DNA of 64,000 nucleotides from Acidobacteriota bacterium (GTDB taxonomy: Bacteria > Acidobacteriota > Thermoanaerobaculia > Multivoradales > J023), in the NCBI GenBank assembly GCA_029263315.1, contig JAJCXR010000064.1:1-64000 (forward strand), in the 5' to 3' direction. Position 1 is the first letter of the stretch; each line of letters starts with the position of its first letter. The notes under the pieces are model-generated. The model searched no databases, had not been told where the DNA came from, and saw only the letters and a list, made by a program, of their open reading frames with translations. Shown one piece after another: positions 44,725 through 55,266 of the stretch. The position numbers and the translations under genes were made by a program.

Positions 44725-46823
44725 CTGTTGTAAGGCGTGATGTCGGTGATCTCGTACTCCTGATCTTGAATGGTGATCTTGTCGCCGCGTACCCGTCCGA
44801 GCAACTGATGAGCCAGCTCGGACTCATTGGACAGGATGTCTTTCTCGGGCTCGCTGTTCCAGGGTCCGAGAATGGTGATGTAGCGTTCGCCATCGTCACT
44901 TTTCAGATGGGCCTTGCTGCCGATGACCACCTCGTTGCCTTGGACCTGCGACGGGTCGATCGGGCGGGCCCGTTCGAGATCGTGCTTGAGGGCGTAGGCG
45001 CGGGCCGACAAGTACTCGTGGCGCTGACGGGCGCTTTTGTACTCGAAATTCTCTCGCAGGTCGCCCATCTCGCGAGCTTCCTCGATGGCCCGACGATTGG
45101 CGGGGATTTCTTCCTCCGCTAGGCGTCGCAGCTCGGCTTTCTTCTCGGTAATCCGATCGGCGGTGGCATAGAGCGGTAGGTTCTCTTCCATGCGCAAGGA
45201 GGGGAACTTGAGCTCCAGGGCGCGCAGCAGAGGCTTGCGCTGGTAGTCCTCCAGACCGATGGCCTTTTCGATCGCCTCAAAGGCTTGACCCGCCTGCTCG
45301 AGGTCGAGATGTGAAAGCAGTCGGGCCAGCGTGCCGCCGGATTCACACAGGGGTACCAGGCGGGCCGCCCGGAAGGGCGCGAAATCGTCCTGCGATAGGG
45401 ACCAGAGCATCTGCTTGAGCAAACGGGTTGGATTGCGAGCCATCCATTCGGGCCGATCGGCGGCGCGCTCGAGGAGCCAAGTGAAGGCAGCCGGATTCTT
45501 GCGTGGTTGACTGATCAGTTGATCGAAGAAGCTGTCGAACAGGGCGGGCTCGTCCTCCACCAAGGCTTGATGCAGAGTGTCGAGGGCCCGGGCATCGGTC
45601 TCTTGCCAAAAAGCGTCGAACAGCACTTGCGAAGCGTCGTCCCGCTGTTGCCGGGCCAGGGCGTAGGCCCGCTCTCTCAGGGCTCGCTCCTTGATGCCTT
45701 CGAACAACGGCACCGGTTTTTCGATTTCACCGATCAGGCGTTGTGGGTTCCAATCGGCGTCGGTGGGGACCTGGCCATGCTTTTCCAGCTGAAACCAGAT
45801 CTCGCAGGCCAAGCCAGGGTCGGTCCCGATGAGCCGTGATGCATTCTCGGCCAGGGCTTCCGACATGCGTCGCTTGAGCGCGTCGTCCCGGCTGGCGTCC
45901 CGCCGTAGCAGGGCGATGCGTTTGCGCGGGGTTGCCGCCTCGAAGGACAGCCATACCGCATCGGTGGCATCTGAGCTACTGTCGACCCAGGTGTACGCAT
46001 GTTTCTTGCCGGCGGCGGCCAGCACTTGGGGATGCTTGCGTGCTGCTGTCCACCAACGGCTCCAACCGCTCTCGGTCACGATGTTGTAGAGATCCGCCTT
46101 GACTTGGGCTCCGGTACGGGGCTCGTCGTAGCTCAGTAGGACCAATCTCAAGAGGTCGCTGGGTTTGCTGTCTCGCAGGGCCTCGAGCTCTTCCGGAGCG
46201 ACGATTTTGCGGTAGAGCACATGCTCAGGCTCGACGGAGTGGAGAATTTTGGCGGCGCCGGCGAAGCCCACCCGTATGTCCATGGTTTCGAGCTCGATCT
46301 TGAAATTGTTCAAGATCATGTTGACTTCGGTGACCCGACCAGCCCCCTTGCCTTCGATCCGCACGATGGTCCCGATGTCGTATTCCACCAGGCTTTCCAG
46401 GCGGTCGACCTTCTTCCATATCTTCGGGATGTCGTCCACCCCTCGCATCAGCCCAACCTTCTCGATGAACAGCTCATAGCTGCTGAGGTGGCCATGGAGA
46501 TGATGCAGGGTCTCCATGATGGTGGGGTGTCGACGACCGGGTTTGATGTACAGATCGCCGAGGTGACGCATCATCGTCAGTCGAGATTGCCAATGCTCAT
46601 CGGCGACCAACTGGTCGTCCAGAAGCTCCAGCATGGAGGTTGCGGTGCTCTCGACTCCGGCCTTCTCCAGGGCGGCGGCGGCGCCGAGGAAAAAGTCCAC
46701 ATCCGTTGGATCGGACTCCATTCGGGCTAGCCAGATCTCCTCAGCGGTATCGATCTGGTGTTCGTCGAGGGCCGCCTTGATATCTGGAGGCACGGGGAAA
46801 CTTTTGCGCTTCTTCACAGCCAT
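44721..46823 (-). CDS. greA: Very long GreA-family transcription factor
   Basis: A protein of 700 residues, against about 158 for ordinary GreA. The last 160 residues are a full GreA/GreB module: coiled coil with the acidic tip MGDLRENFEYKSARQRHEYL, where Asp and Glu coordinate the catalytic magnesium, then the C-terminal domain (VVIGSKAHLKSDDGERYITI, NESELAHQLLGRVRGDKITI). The 540 N-terminal residues are mostly helical and not recognised, apart from a KOW/SH3-like stretch at about 150-180 (GTIVRIEGKGAGRVTEVNMI). A comparable long GreA is known in Chlamydiae. It should rescue stalled RNA polymerase by transcript cleavage. Confidence 0.88.
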   Translation of the reverse strand: MAVKKRKSFPVPPDIKAALDEHQIDTAEEIWLARMESDPTDVDFFLGAAAALEKAGVESTATSMLELLDDQLVADEHWQSRLTMMRHLGDLYIKPGRRHPTIMETLHHLHGHLSSYELFIEKVGLMRGVDDIPKIWKKVDRLESLVEYDIGTIVRIEGKGAGRVTEVNMILNNFKIELETMDIRVGFAGAAKILHSVEPEHVLYRKIVAPEELEALRDSKPSDLLRLVLLSYDEPRTGAQVKADLYNIVTESGWSRWWTAARKHPQVLAAAGKKHAYTWVDSSSDATDAVWLSFEAATPRKRIALLRRDASRDDALKRRMSEALAENASRLIGTDPGLACEIWFQLEKHGQVPTDADWNPQRLIGEIEKPVPLFEGIKERALRERAYALARQQRDDASQVLFDAFWQETDARALDTLHQALVEDEPALFDSFFDQLISQPRKNPAAFTWLLERAADRPEWMARNPTRLLKQMLWSLSQDDFAPFRAARLVPLCESGGTLARLLSHLDLEQAGQAFEAIEKAIGLEDYQRKPLLRALELKFPSLRMEENLPLYATADRITEKKAELRRLAEEEIPANRRAIEEAREMGDLRENFEYKSARQRHEYLSARAYALKHDLERARPIDPSQVQGNEVVIGSKAHLKSDDGERYITILGPWNSEPEKDILSNESELAHQLLGRVRGDKITIQDQEYEITDITPYNS

Positions 46824-46908
46824 AAATGAGCTCGGGGGGGGAATTTTGTATCGGATTTACGGAGATCGTTGGACGATTCCGTGCTGCGGTGTCGTTAGAG
46901 TATAGGCG

Positions 46909-47718
46909 ATGACCGCAAATGCTTCACCCCCAGGTTCTCCCACCGTGCAACTTCGCCGGGCCGATCATACCCAATTGCTCGCTCTGGTGGAGGCACGAGG
47001 GCGTCAATTGAAGATGCGGGACTTGCGGCAGATTTTGCTCAACCCCTACTGTGATCGGCGGATCATCGAGGAGGTGCTGTGCATCCGCTCCTTGATGTCG
47101 CTGTACGAAGCGCGGGCCGCCTTGTGCCGTTTCCGCCACACCCCCGAGGCGGCCGCCATGCGCTATGTGGCCGGGCTCTACTGGCGCGATCAGGCGGAAA
47201 TCTGCCGTGATCCGCGTCTGCATCCAGGGCTGCGACGTCTGGCCAACCGATATCTATTGCAGCGTTTACCGCGTCTTTCCCCGGGAGAGAAGGTGGCCTT
47301 GGCGCGACTTGCCTCGCCGTCCCTTCTCAGCGAGCTCAGCCGCCTGCCCGACAAGCGTATCCTGATGGCGGTCTTGGAGAATCCACGACTGACGACCGAT
47401 GTGCTACGCCGCTTGGCGGCGGACCCCAAGGTATCGCCTGGTCATTTAGAGCTGCTGGCCAACCACCCCCGCTGGGGTCGTCCCTATGAGATTCGCGCCG
47501 CCCTCGGACGCAATCCACAGGCTCCGTTTCGCGTGCTTTTTTCTCTGCTGCCCGGTCTCCAGCGGCACGATTTGGCGGAGATTGCACAGTTGGAGGGCCA
47601 TTCTTCGGTGATCACTCGGCGGGCGCAAGAGCTCCTACAGGAACGCTGGCCACGGGCTTCAGCCCCGGGCTCGACCCCTGAGATGCCAACATCGAATGAT
47701 CCAGAGGCTTCCAATTGA
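46909..47718 (+). CDS. Helical-repeat protein, LRV/HEAT-like
   Basis: A protein of 269 residues with repeated helical pairs of about 24 residues (LARLASPSLLSELSRLPDKR, VLENPRLTTDVLRRLAADPK, LANHPRWGRPYEIRAALGRN), similar to leucine-rich-variant or HEAT repeats. There is no signal peptide or catalytic motif. It is probably a scaffold. It shares repeat style with the gene after rodZ (48894). Confidence 0.65.
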   Translation: MTANASPPGSPTVQLRRADHTQLLALVEARGRQLKMRDLRQILLNPYCDRRIIEEVLCIRSLMSLYEARAALCRFRHTPEAAAMRYVAGLYWRDQAEICRDPRLHPGLRRLANRYLLQRLPRLSPGEKVALARLASPSLLSELSRLPDKRILMAVLENPRLTTDVLRRLAADPKVSPGHLELLANHPRWGRPYEIRAALGRNPQAPFRVLFSLLPGLQRHDLAEIAQLEGHSSVITRRAQELLQERWPRASAPGSTPEMPTSNDPEASN

Positions 47719-47925
47719 CCTCACTCTAAGCTGTTGAACGGATTTATGTTTGACCCGCTATGTGGTGATGGGTAGAGTCTATGGGCATCAGCATCCACGG
47801 CATCTCCGACAACCAGCACGCCGTCGGCGCAGCGCTATCTCGGGCGAGGTCTTCCAGGCGAGCGCTACAGCGCAGCTGACTAGCGGCTGAACCGATAGGG
47901 CAAGCACAAGCGAAGTTACTGGTCG

Positions 47926-48897
47926 ATGAAGAAGGACTCAGCCAAGATGGATCCGACAACTGCAGGATCCGAGCATCCTGAGAGCGACGGTGAGTCGTTC
48001 GGCGCATGGCTGCGTCGGCAACGCTTGGTGCGTGGGATCGAGCTGCCGGAGATTGCCGACTCGAGCAAGATCAGCCTGCAGTATCTGAAAGCCTTCGAGA
48101 GCGACCGCTTCGACCTGCTACCCGCAGAGATCTTCGCCAAGGGATTTCTCCGTCAGTATGCCGGCTATGTTGGATTGGATCCCGAGGAAGTCGTCAATTT
48201 CTACTTGGCCGCCAGCCAGGGGGAGCAAGAAGACGATGCCGAGGAGCCCCAACCGCGACGGGCGTCCGGTGGCTCTTCGCTCGGCTTCGTCGTGATCTTG
48301 GTCGTCGTCATCGCGCTGTTGGTGGGCTTGGTGTGGTGGCTTTCCAAGGCGGAACGGGAGTCTGGTGCCGTCTCCTCCAATGTTACCGAGCAGGCGACCC
48401 AGTCCGAGGCTTCCTCCACTTCGGCCCAAGACGGGGCCATGACCACCGTCGGCAGGGGCCCAGCGCCCGGCGACGCAGCTACCGCCGCTGCCTCTGAGTC
48501 CGGCGGCGGGGCCGCCGTCCCGGATGACGGTGTCACTTCTGGCAGTGCTACTTCGGCAACGCCGCCCGCGGCGCCGGCGAGGCTGGAGGTCGTCGTCGAG
48601 TTTTCCGACAGTTGTTGGGTCGAGGCGCGGGTCGATGGCGAGCGGCGGTTGGCCATCACCAAGGTGCAAGGGGAGTCCCTGCTGTTGCAAGCCGATACCT
48701 CGGTGGACTTCGTCTTCGGCAATGTCTATGCAGTGCGGTTGGAAGTGAATGGCCAAGCCTATCCCTTGACACCGCGGCGAGGGACGTCGAGACTTGCGGT
48801 GCGCATTGATGACGATTTTTTGACCCAATCGGCCCCCGGAGTCTCCACCCCCGTGGGTGAGCAGACCGCCGATGGCGATCGGGGAGGCACACCATGA
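47926..48897 (+). CDS. rodZ: RodZ-like helix-turn-helix membrane protein
   Basis: A protein of 323 residues. An Xre-type HTH_25 domain (about 22-95; FGAWLRRQRLVRGIELPEIA, YLKAFESDRFDLLPAEIFAK, FLRQYAGYVGLDPEEVVNFY) is followed by one membrane helix (FVVILVVVIALLVGLVWWL, about 122-143), a Ser/Ala/Thr-rich linker and a C-terminal DUF4115-like beta domain (VVVEFSDSCWVEARVDGERR). RodZ links MreB to the envelope in cell-shape control. The stop overlaps the next start by four bases. Confidence 0.88.
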   Translation: MKKDSAKMDPTTAGSEHPESDGESFGAWLRRQRLVRGIELPEIADSSKISLQYLKAFESDRFDLLPAEIFAKGFLRQYAGYVGLDPEEVVNFYLAASQGEQEDDAEEPQPRRASGGSSLGFVVILVVVIALLVGLVWWLSKAERESGAVSSNVTEQATQSEASSTSAQDGAMTTVGRGPAPGDAATAAASESGGGAAVPDDGVTSGSATSATPPAAPARLEVVVEFSDSCWVEARVDGERRLAITKVQGESLLLQADTSVDFVFGNVYAVRLEVNGQAYPLTPRRGTSRLAVRIDDDFLTQSAPGVSTPVGEQTADGDRGGTP

Positions 48898-49910
48898 CCC
48901 AAGAGAATCTTCTCGATCAGATTCTCTCTGGTAGCAACCGAAACTTGCAGGTGCTGGCCGCCTCAGGTTTGGTGCCCCTGCCGCCAGAGCAGCTCATTCC
49001 CATTCAGATCGCCCTGGTCGCGAGCCCCGATGCGGAGGTCATGGACAAGGCGATGCAGGCCTTGCAGGGTATCGATACCAATGTCGCGACAACCTTCTTG
49101 GAGAGCCATGCCGGCGGCAACGAGCTGACCTTTTTCGGGCTCAACGTCCCTAATCCGAAGATTCAAGAAGCCGTCGTCCGGCGTACCGATGTGCCCAGGG
49201 CTCTGCTGGTGGAAATGGCTCCCAAACTGGTTCCCGAGGTGCAAGAAATGCTGGTCCTGCGCCAGGATGCCATTTTGGAGGAGCCGAAGATCCTGGTGGC
49301 CTTGGAACAGAACCCGGCGCTGACCTCCTATACCAAGAGACGGATTTGGGAGTTTCGCGAGCATTTGCTGCCACGGGACAAGGTTCCGCCCAAATCAGCG
49401 GACGAGATTCAGGCTGAGGCCGATGCCTTGAGCGAAGTCGAGCTCGAAGAAGCCATCGCGGAGGTGCGCGAAAAGCCCGCCGAGGGCGCGGTCGACGAAG
49501 ACACAGGCTTGAGCGCCGGGCAGATTCGGTTGCTGCCGGTGCCGGCGCGGGTCAAGTTGGCGCGCAGCGCGGACCGTCAGATCCGAGCGATCTTGATTCG
49601 AGATGCCAATTCCCTAGTGGCCCTGACCGTCATGACGACCAATAATCTTCCCGACTCAGAAGTGGAGATGATCGCCAGCAGCCGTAATGTAGTACCCGAG
49701 GTGCTGGCCGAGATCCCCAAACGGCGTGAATGGATTCGCAAATATTCGATTGCCAAGGCGTTGGTGAAGAACCCCCGAACTAATCTCGCCGTGTCGATGA
49801 AGCTCATCCCGCGCATGTCGGTTCGGGATCTGAGAGAATTGGCCCGCGACAAGAACGTCCCCGACGGTGTTCGGAGCACGGCCATGCGCATGTATCAGGC
49901 GCGTCGATAG
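48894..49910 (+). CDS. Helical-repeat protein coupled to rodZ
   Basis: A protein of 338 residues made of alpha-helical repeats (FGLNVPNPKIQEAVVRRTDV, LVALEQNPALTSYTKRRIWE, KALVKNPRTNLAVSMKLIPR) of HEAT/LRV appearance, with an acidic insert around residues 165-205. No known catalytic motif is seen. ATGA overlap with rodZ suggests the two proteins act together, perhaps in envelope or gliding-type functions. That role is inference. Confidence 0.65.
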   Translation: MTQENLLDQILSGSNRNLQVLAASGLVPLPPEQLIPIQIALVASPDAEVMDKAMQALQGIDTNVATTFLESHAGGNELTFFGLNVPNPKIQEAVVRRTDVPRALLVEMAPKLVPEVQEMLVLRQDAILEEPKILVALEQNPALTSYTKRRIWEFREHLLPRDKVPPKSADEIQAEADALSEVELEEAIAEVREKPAEGAVDEDTGLSAGQIRLLPVPARVKLARSADRQIRAILIRDANSLVALTVMTTNNLPDSEVEMIASSRNVVPEVLAEIPKRREWIRKYSIAKALVKNPRTNLAVSMKLIPRMSVRDLRELARDKNVPDGVRSTAMRMYQARR

Positions 49911-49979
49911 ACCTCAGTGCCCGGCCCTCGGGGGAGATCTGAGGACGGATAGGAACGAAGGATCGATCCGAGTCCCATC

Positions 49980-50636
49980 ATGGTAAAAGATTTTTATTCT
50001 GTGCTCTCTGTCCCCCGGAAAGCCAAACCGACGGAGATCAAGAAGCGGTTCAGGGAGTTGGCGCGGCAACGCCATCCGGACCGCTTCCAGGGTGACGACA
50101 AGGCCCGCGCCGAAACCGAATTCCAGAATCTCACCGAAGCCTTCAATGTGTTGATGGATCCGATTCGCCGCCGCCAGCACGATATGGAGCTGGATCGACC
50201 TTCCGGCACCCCGAGTCATGATCCCAGCCAGGTGGTCCGGGTCTATCTGAATCGGGGTATCAGGGCCTACAAGCTGAGCAATTTTCCCGAAGCTGCCGAC
50301 AACTTCGAACGGGCTACGAAGGCCGATGCCAAGAGCTATCAGGCCTGGCATCACCTGGCCTTGACCTGTGTCAAGGAAAAGAAATGGCTGCCCAAAGCGC
50401 AAGTGGCAATCGTCAAGGCATGTGAGCTGAAGCCCAATCACATTCCCTATTTGAAGCTGGCGGGGAAAATCTTCAGCCTGAGTGGGATGGCATCCAAGGC
50501 CAAACAGTACTACAATGAAGCCGTCAATCTGGGAGGGACCGACCCTTCAATCCGTAAGGCATTGCAAGCTTTGGGAAAGTCTCCCGAAGAAGAGCCAGGG
50601 GAAGGCAAGGCGGGTCTGTTCAGGAAAATGTGGTGA
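49980..50636 (+). CDS. J-domain protein with TPRs
   Basis: A protein of 218 residues. The J domain is at residues 2-70 with the HPD tripeptide in ARQRHPDRFQGDD; this segment stimulates Hsp70 ATPase. TPR-like helices follow (VYLNRGIRAYKLSNFPEAAD, AWHHLALTCVKEKKWLPKAQ). It is probably a specialised DnaK co-chaperone. Its stop overlaps the start of the phosphatase gene by one base (TGATG). Confidence 0.88.
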   Translation: MVKDFYSVLSVPRKAKPTEIKKRFRELARQRHPDRFQGDDKARAETEFQNLTEAFNVLMDPIRRRQHDMELDRPSGTPSHDPSQVVRVYLNRGIRAYKLSNFPEAADNFERATKADAKSYQAWHHLALTCVKEKKWLPKAQVAIVKACELKPNHIPYLKLAGKIFSLSGMASKAKQYYNEAVNLGGTDPSIRKALQALGKSPEEEPGEGKAGLFRKMW

Positions 50637-51478
50637 TGCTGCGTATCAGATCCTACGGCTCGACAGACGTCGGCTTGCTGCGGACGCACAACGAAGACTT
50701 CTTCGCTGTGAGCGACCGTGATCAGCTTTTTGTGCTGGCGGACGGCATGGGAGGGCACAATCATGGTGAGGTGGCCTCCCGCATTGCGGTCGAGTCGATC
50801 TTCGAGTTCATCGAAGAATCCCTAGACACCGACGGAACCCTGCCGGTGGGCTACGATCCTGCCCTGCAGCGCCACTCCTACGGCCTGAAACGGTCCATCC
50901 ACTCGGCACACGACAAAGTTCTCAAGGCAATTCGCGAAGACGGGTCCCTTCTCGGCATGGGGACGACGGTGGTGACCGCCATGCACCATGACCATGTCAT
51001 GTCGATCGCCCATGTCGGCGACAGTCGCGGCTACCGCTTGCGCAACGGACGCCTGGAGCTGTTGACCCAGGATCACACCTGGGTCAATGAGCAAGTGGTG
51101 GCGGGTTATCTCTCGGAAGAGCAGGCCAAGTCCCATCCTTTGAAGAATGTCGTCACCCGGGCCCTGGGTGGAGATAGCGACATCATCGTCGACGTGCTCG
51201 AAACCGAGGCCAAACCCGGGGACCTGTTCCTACTGTGCTCCGATGGTCTCACCACGATGCTCAGCGATGAAGAGATCCACGAGCGTTTGGTGACCGGCAA
51301 CGACCTCGAATCCGTTTGCAACCGTCTGATCCACGATGCCAACGCACGGGGCGGCTTCGACAACGTGACGGTGGTCTTGCTCGAAGCCTTCGAGGCGGCG
51401 GATGGCGAAGAGAACGAGGCGTCCGGTCCCTTCTTCTCGACGCAAGAAGCCGCTCCCGGCGACCCGCACCACTCCTGA
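50636..51478 (+). CDS. PP2C-family serine/threonine phosphatase
   Basis: A protein of 280 residues from the ATG at 50636. PP2C metal-binding motifs are present: TDVGLLRTHNEDFFAV, VLADGMGGHNHGEVAS, IAHVGDSRGYRLRNG, LLCSDGLTTMLSD and GGFDNVTVVLLEAF. It would reverse Ser/Thr kinase signalling in the cytoplasm. It is coupled to the J-domain gene. No kinase lies in this window, but an FHA protein does. Confidence 0.92.
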   Translation: MLRIRSYGSTDVGLLRTHNEDFFAVSDRDQLFVLADGMGGHNHGEVASRIAVESIFEFIEESLDTDGTLPVGYDPALQRHSYGLKRSIHSAHDKVLKAIREDGSLLGMGTTVVTAMHHDHVMSIAHVGDSRGYRLRNGRLELLTQDHTWVNEQVVAGYLSEEQAKSHPLKNVVTRALGGDSDIIVDVLETEAKPGDLFLLCSDGLTTMLSDEEIHERLVTGNDLESVCNRLIHDANARGGFDNVTVVLLEAFEAADGEENEASGPFFSTQEAAPGDPHHS

Positions 51479-51495
51479 TCAGATCCGGCGCCCGC

Positions 51496-52704
51496 CTAGG
51501 AGCCGTAGCGGTATCCGCGTCGAGCTCTCACTTCCAGCTCAGGATTGCGCATCTTGACCGAGACCTCCCGATAGCCTTGCTCGCCCGCCGCATGCTGCGC
51601 TTGGTAGCTCAGCAGGTAGTAGCCATTGCTCTCATCGGCGACCCGGCGGATGGGGGCCAGGAAGTCGACAAAGGTCTCCTGGTATCTTCCGCCGGAATCG
51701 GCGGCCAACTGGTTGAGAAAATGCCCTTGGGCGTTGCGCGACGACGGCAGTAGGTTGATGGGGTAGATGGCGACGTTGTTGTCGTTCAAGGCTTGCCGCA
51801 TCTCGGGGTAATAGCGGGGGTCCGCTTCGCTGACCAATCCGGAGCGCTGCCGCACTTCACCAAAACCGACGGTAAACAGCATCAGATTCTTGCGGCCGAT
51901 GATGTCGCGAGTGGCGTCTGCCAGCAGAGTTAGGGCGTCATACATCTGGGTGCTTTGGTCCCGGAGCTCGTCGCCGGCGGGCAGATGGGTGAGCAAAGAG
52001 GGTTGATCTGCCCCGGCCTCAGGGCGCCGTGAAAGCCACTGGTTGTTGGGCTCTTTGCCCTGGGAGGCCCGTCTGAGAGCGGCCAGGAGAGCGTCGCGGT
52101 CTTGGGTGAAGTCTTGATGGACCTTGAGCTTGAAATCGAAGCTGGCGACCGCCACCCAATCACCGGGCAACATCTCTTCCTCGACCCACTGACTACTGCG
52201 CCGCACCGCCTGCAGGTGCTGTCGGATCAGGCGAGAGTCGCCGAAGCGGCGCGGATCATGGAAGAAGAGCACAAAGTAGCGATCGGCAATGGCCTCGTCG
52301 GCGGCGGGATGCTGAATGCCCTCGGCGCCGTCACGCAGCTGAAAGCGATTGCTGTAGAAGGCGACACTGGTGGGGGTGCGGGACAGCCCCTCGTCTTCGA
52401 TCACGAAGTCTTCGGGCCCGAGGCCGAGCACGACGTTGCCTTGGCGATCCGTCACCAGGGCGTCGAGCAAAACTTCAGAGACCTCGACCATCTCTTCGAA
52501 GGTCACTGCCTTGCCGTCATCGTTAGTGGCAGCGTTGACGGCATCGTTGCCGTCGACGGCCTGGGCTGCGACGGCTAGCAAGAAGCCCAAGCTCAACAAG
52601 AGGCCCAAGCCCAGCAGGTGAAAGCCCGAGGCTGGGTGACTCGCGACCTCGGATCTGGGCCGACGGTGGGCGGCGGGACGAGGATGGAATATATCAGCGG
52701 CCAT
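51496..52704 (-). CDS. VWFA-related protein, acidobacterial type
   Basis: A protein of 402 residues. A signal or anchor helix is near 30-48 (LLGLGLLLSLGFLLAVAA). A beta segment with VLLDALVTDRQGNVVLGLGP and EDFVIEDEGLSRTPTSVAFY follows, and then a VWFA fold (YFVLFFHDPRRFGDSRLIRQ) ending GYYLLSYQ. This layout matches the VWFA-related family described mainly from Acidobacteria and supports the lineage guess. The function is unknown; it is secreted or membrane-anchored. Confidence 0.87.
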   Translation of the reverse strand: MAADIFHPRPAAHRRPRSEVASHPASGFHLLGLGLLLSLGFLLAVAAQAVDGNDAVNAATNDDGKAVTFEEMVEVSEVLLDALVTDRQGNVVLGLGPEDFVIEDEGLSRTPTSVAFYSNRFQLRDGAEGIQHPAADEAIADRYFVLFFHDPRRFGDSRLIRQHLQAVRRSSQWVEEEMLPGDWVAVASFDFKLKVHQDFTQDRDALLAALRRASQGKEPNNQWLSRRPEAGADQPSLLTHLPAGDELRDQSTQMYDALTLLADATRDIIGRKNLMLFTVGFGEVRQRSGLVSEADPRYYPEMRQALNDNNVAIYPINLLPSSRNAQGHFLNQLAADSGGRYQETFVDFLAPIRRVADESNGYYLLSYQAQHAAGEQGYREVSVKMRNPELEVRARRGYRYGS

Positions 52705-53014
52705 GGTGTGATCTCCCTGGGTGGATGAATGGGTGCGGCACCGCGAAGCGGCCTGACATCATTGGAGCGTGTCAGGCCATGTTGATCATGTAAGCAAGCC
52801 ACGGGCCAAGTCTGGCGGGCCAAGAGGGAAGGGCGATGGGACCAGCAGCCCGTCGAGTGCCTCTGAGCGGCGACGGTTTGTCCCGATCTGAGGACACCTT
52901 CCTGGGTAACGCCCGATGGCTCTCGAGCCGGGTTCGCGGTCTCGGGAAGACTTTGTCTTGACCATCAACCTTGCCGCATGTATCCTCCCACCCCTCGCGT
53001 CAATACGCGATCGT
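52705..53014. other. Intergenic region between the VWFA gene and tRNA-Pro
   Basis: About 310 bases without coding potential. It should hold the divergent promoters of the VWFA gene and the tRNA gene. I see no convincing promoter boxes, RNA gene or repeat. Confidence 0.4.
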
Positions 53015-53091
53015 CGGGGCGTAGCTCAGCCTGGTAGAGCGCACGGTTCGGGTCCGTGAGGCCGGAGGTTCGAATCCTCTCGCCCCGACCA
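53015..53091 (+). tRNA. tRNA-Pro (anticodon CGG)
   Basis: The cloverleaf is clear: acceptor CGGGGCG with CGCCCCG, discriminator A and encoded CCA; D arm around AGCTCAGCCTGGTAGAGC; anticodon stem CACGG/CCGTG around loop TTCGGGT, giving CGG; T arm GGAGGTTCGAATCCTC. Tail DNA downstream (to 53478) contains no gene and no sign of an integrated element or repeated attachment core. Confidence 0.95.
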
Positions 53092-53478
53092 GTTTTCAAC
53101 CCGCCTGTCCTCAGATTTCCCCATCTCATCCCTCGGTGACGGTGCCCGCTTGCGGGTCGCCCTGAAATCCCCTATCCTTCTCCACTCGATCCGTCGGTCA
53201 GTCTTGTAGCTCGTTGTCTGAATGCCTTGGGGCCTCGGGGGTCGCCGATTTAGCGGCCCCAATCTCGTTTGGCCCGTGGGTGATGTCGACATCGACAGGC
53301 TCGCCTCTCAGGCAGGGTGGTGGTTCTCAGTGCCAACGTCATTCGAGAGCTGCGGGCAGTCGAGAAGCGGAACGGATCTTGCTTTCCTTAGGAAGTCTTC
53401 GCAGGAGGCGTGTGGAAGATCCGCTGGCCTTCATCCTAAAGATCGACAACTCAGACGGCAGCAGCATGGAGGTTTTCG
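53092..53478. other. Intergenic region between tRNA-Pro and the POT transporter
   Basis: Overlapping open frames on both strands are present but none has a ribosome-binding site, a recognisable protein or consistent codon use. A GGAGG lies at 53469-53473 before the transporter ATG. Nothing else was seen. Confidence 0.4.
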
Positions 53479-55110
<1,632 letters not shown>

Positions 55111-55177
55111 GTTACGTTCACTGAGGGACGTACTCCGTGGCGACGGCTTTAACCGTTGTCTTGATGGTTTTGAACAG

Positions 55178-55206
55178 GCCCGTGCCCCAAGGCACGGGCC
55201 TTTTTT
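55178..55206 (+). terminator. Rho-independent terminator after the POT transporter
   Basis: A perfect ten-base stem GGCCCGTGCC (55178-55187) and GGCACGGGCC (55191-55200) with a three-base loop, followed by six T residues. Confidence 0.92.
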
Positions 55207-55266
55207 ACGGTGCGAAGACATCCGCTAAGCTTGGCGCCACGGACAGAATTCCGAGGAGACTTTTAA

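Noticed and set aside
53015..53478. Integrated element at tRNA-Pro
   Set aside because: No integrase gene and no second copy of the tRNA 3' end nearby.
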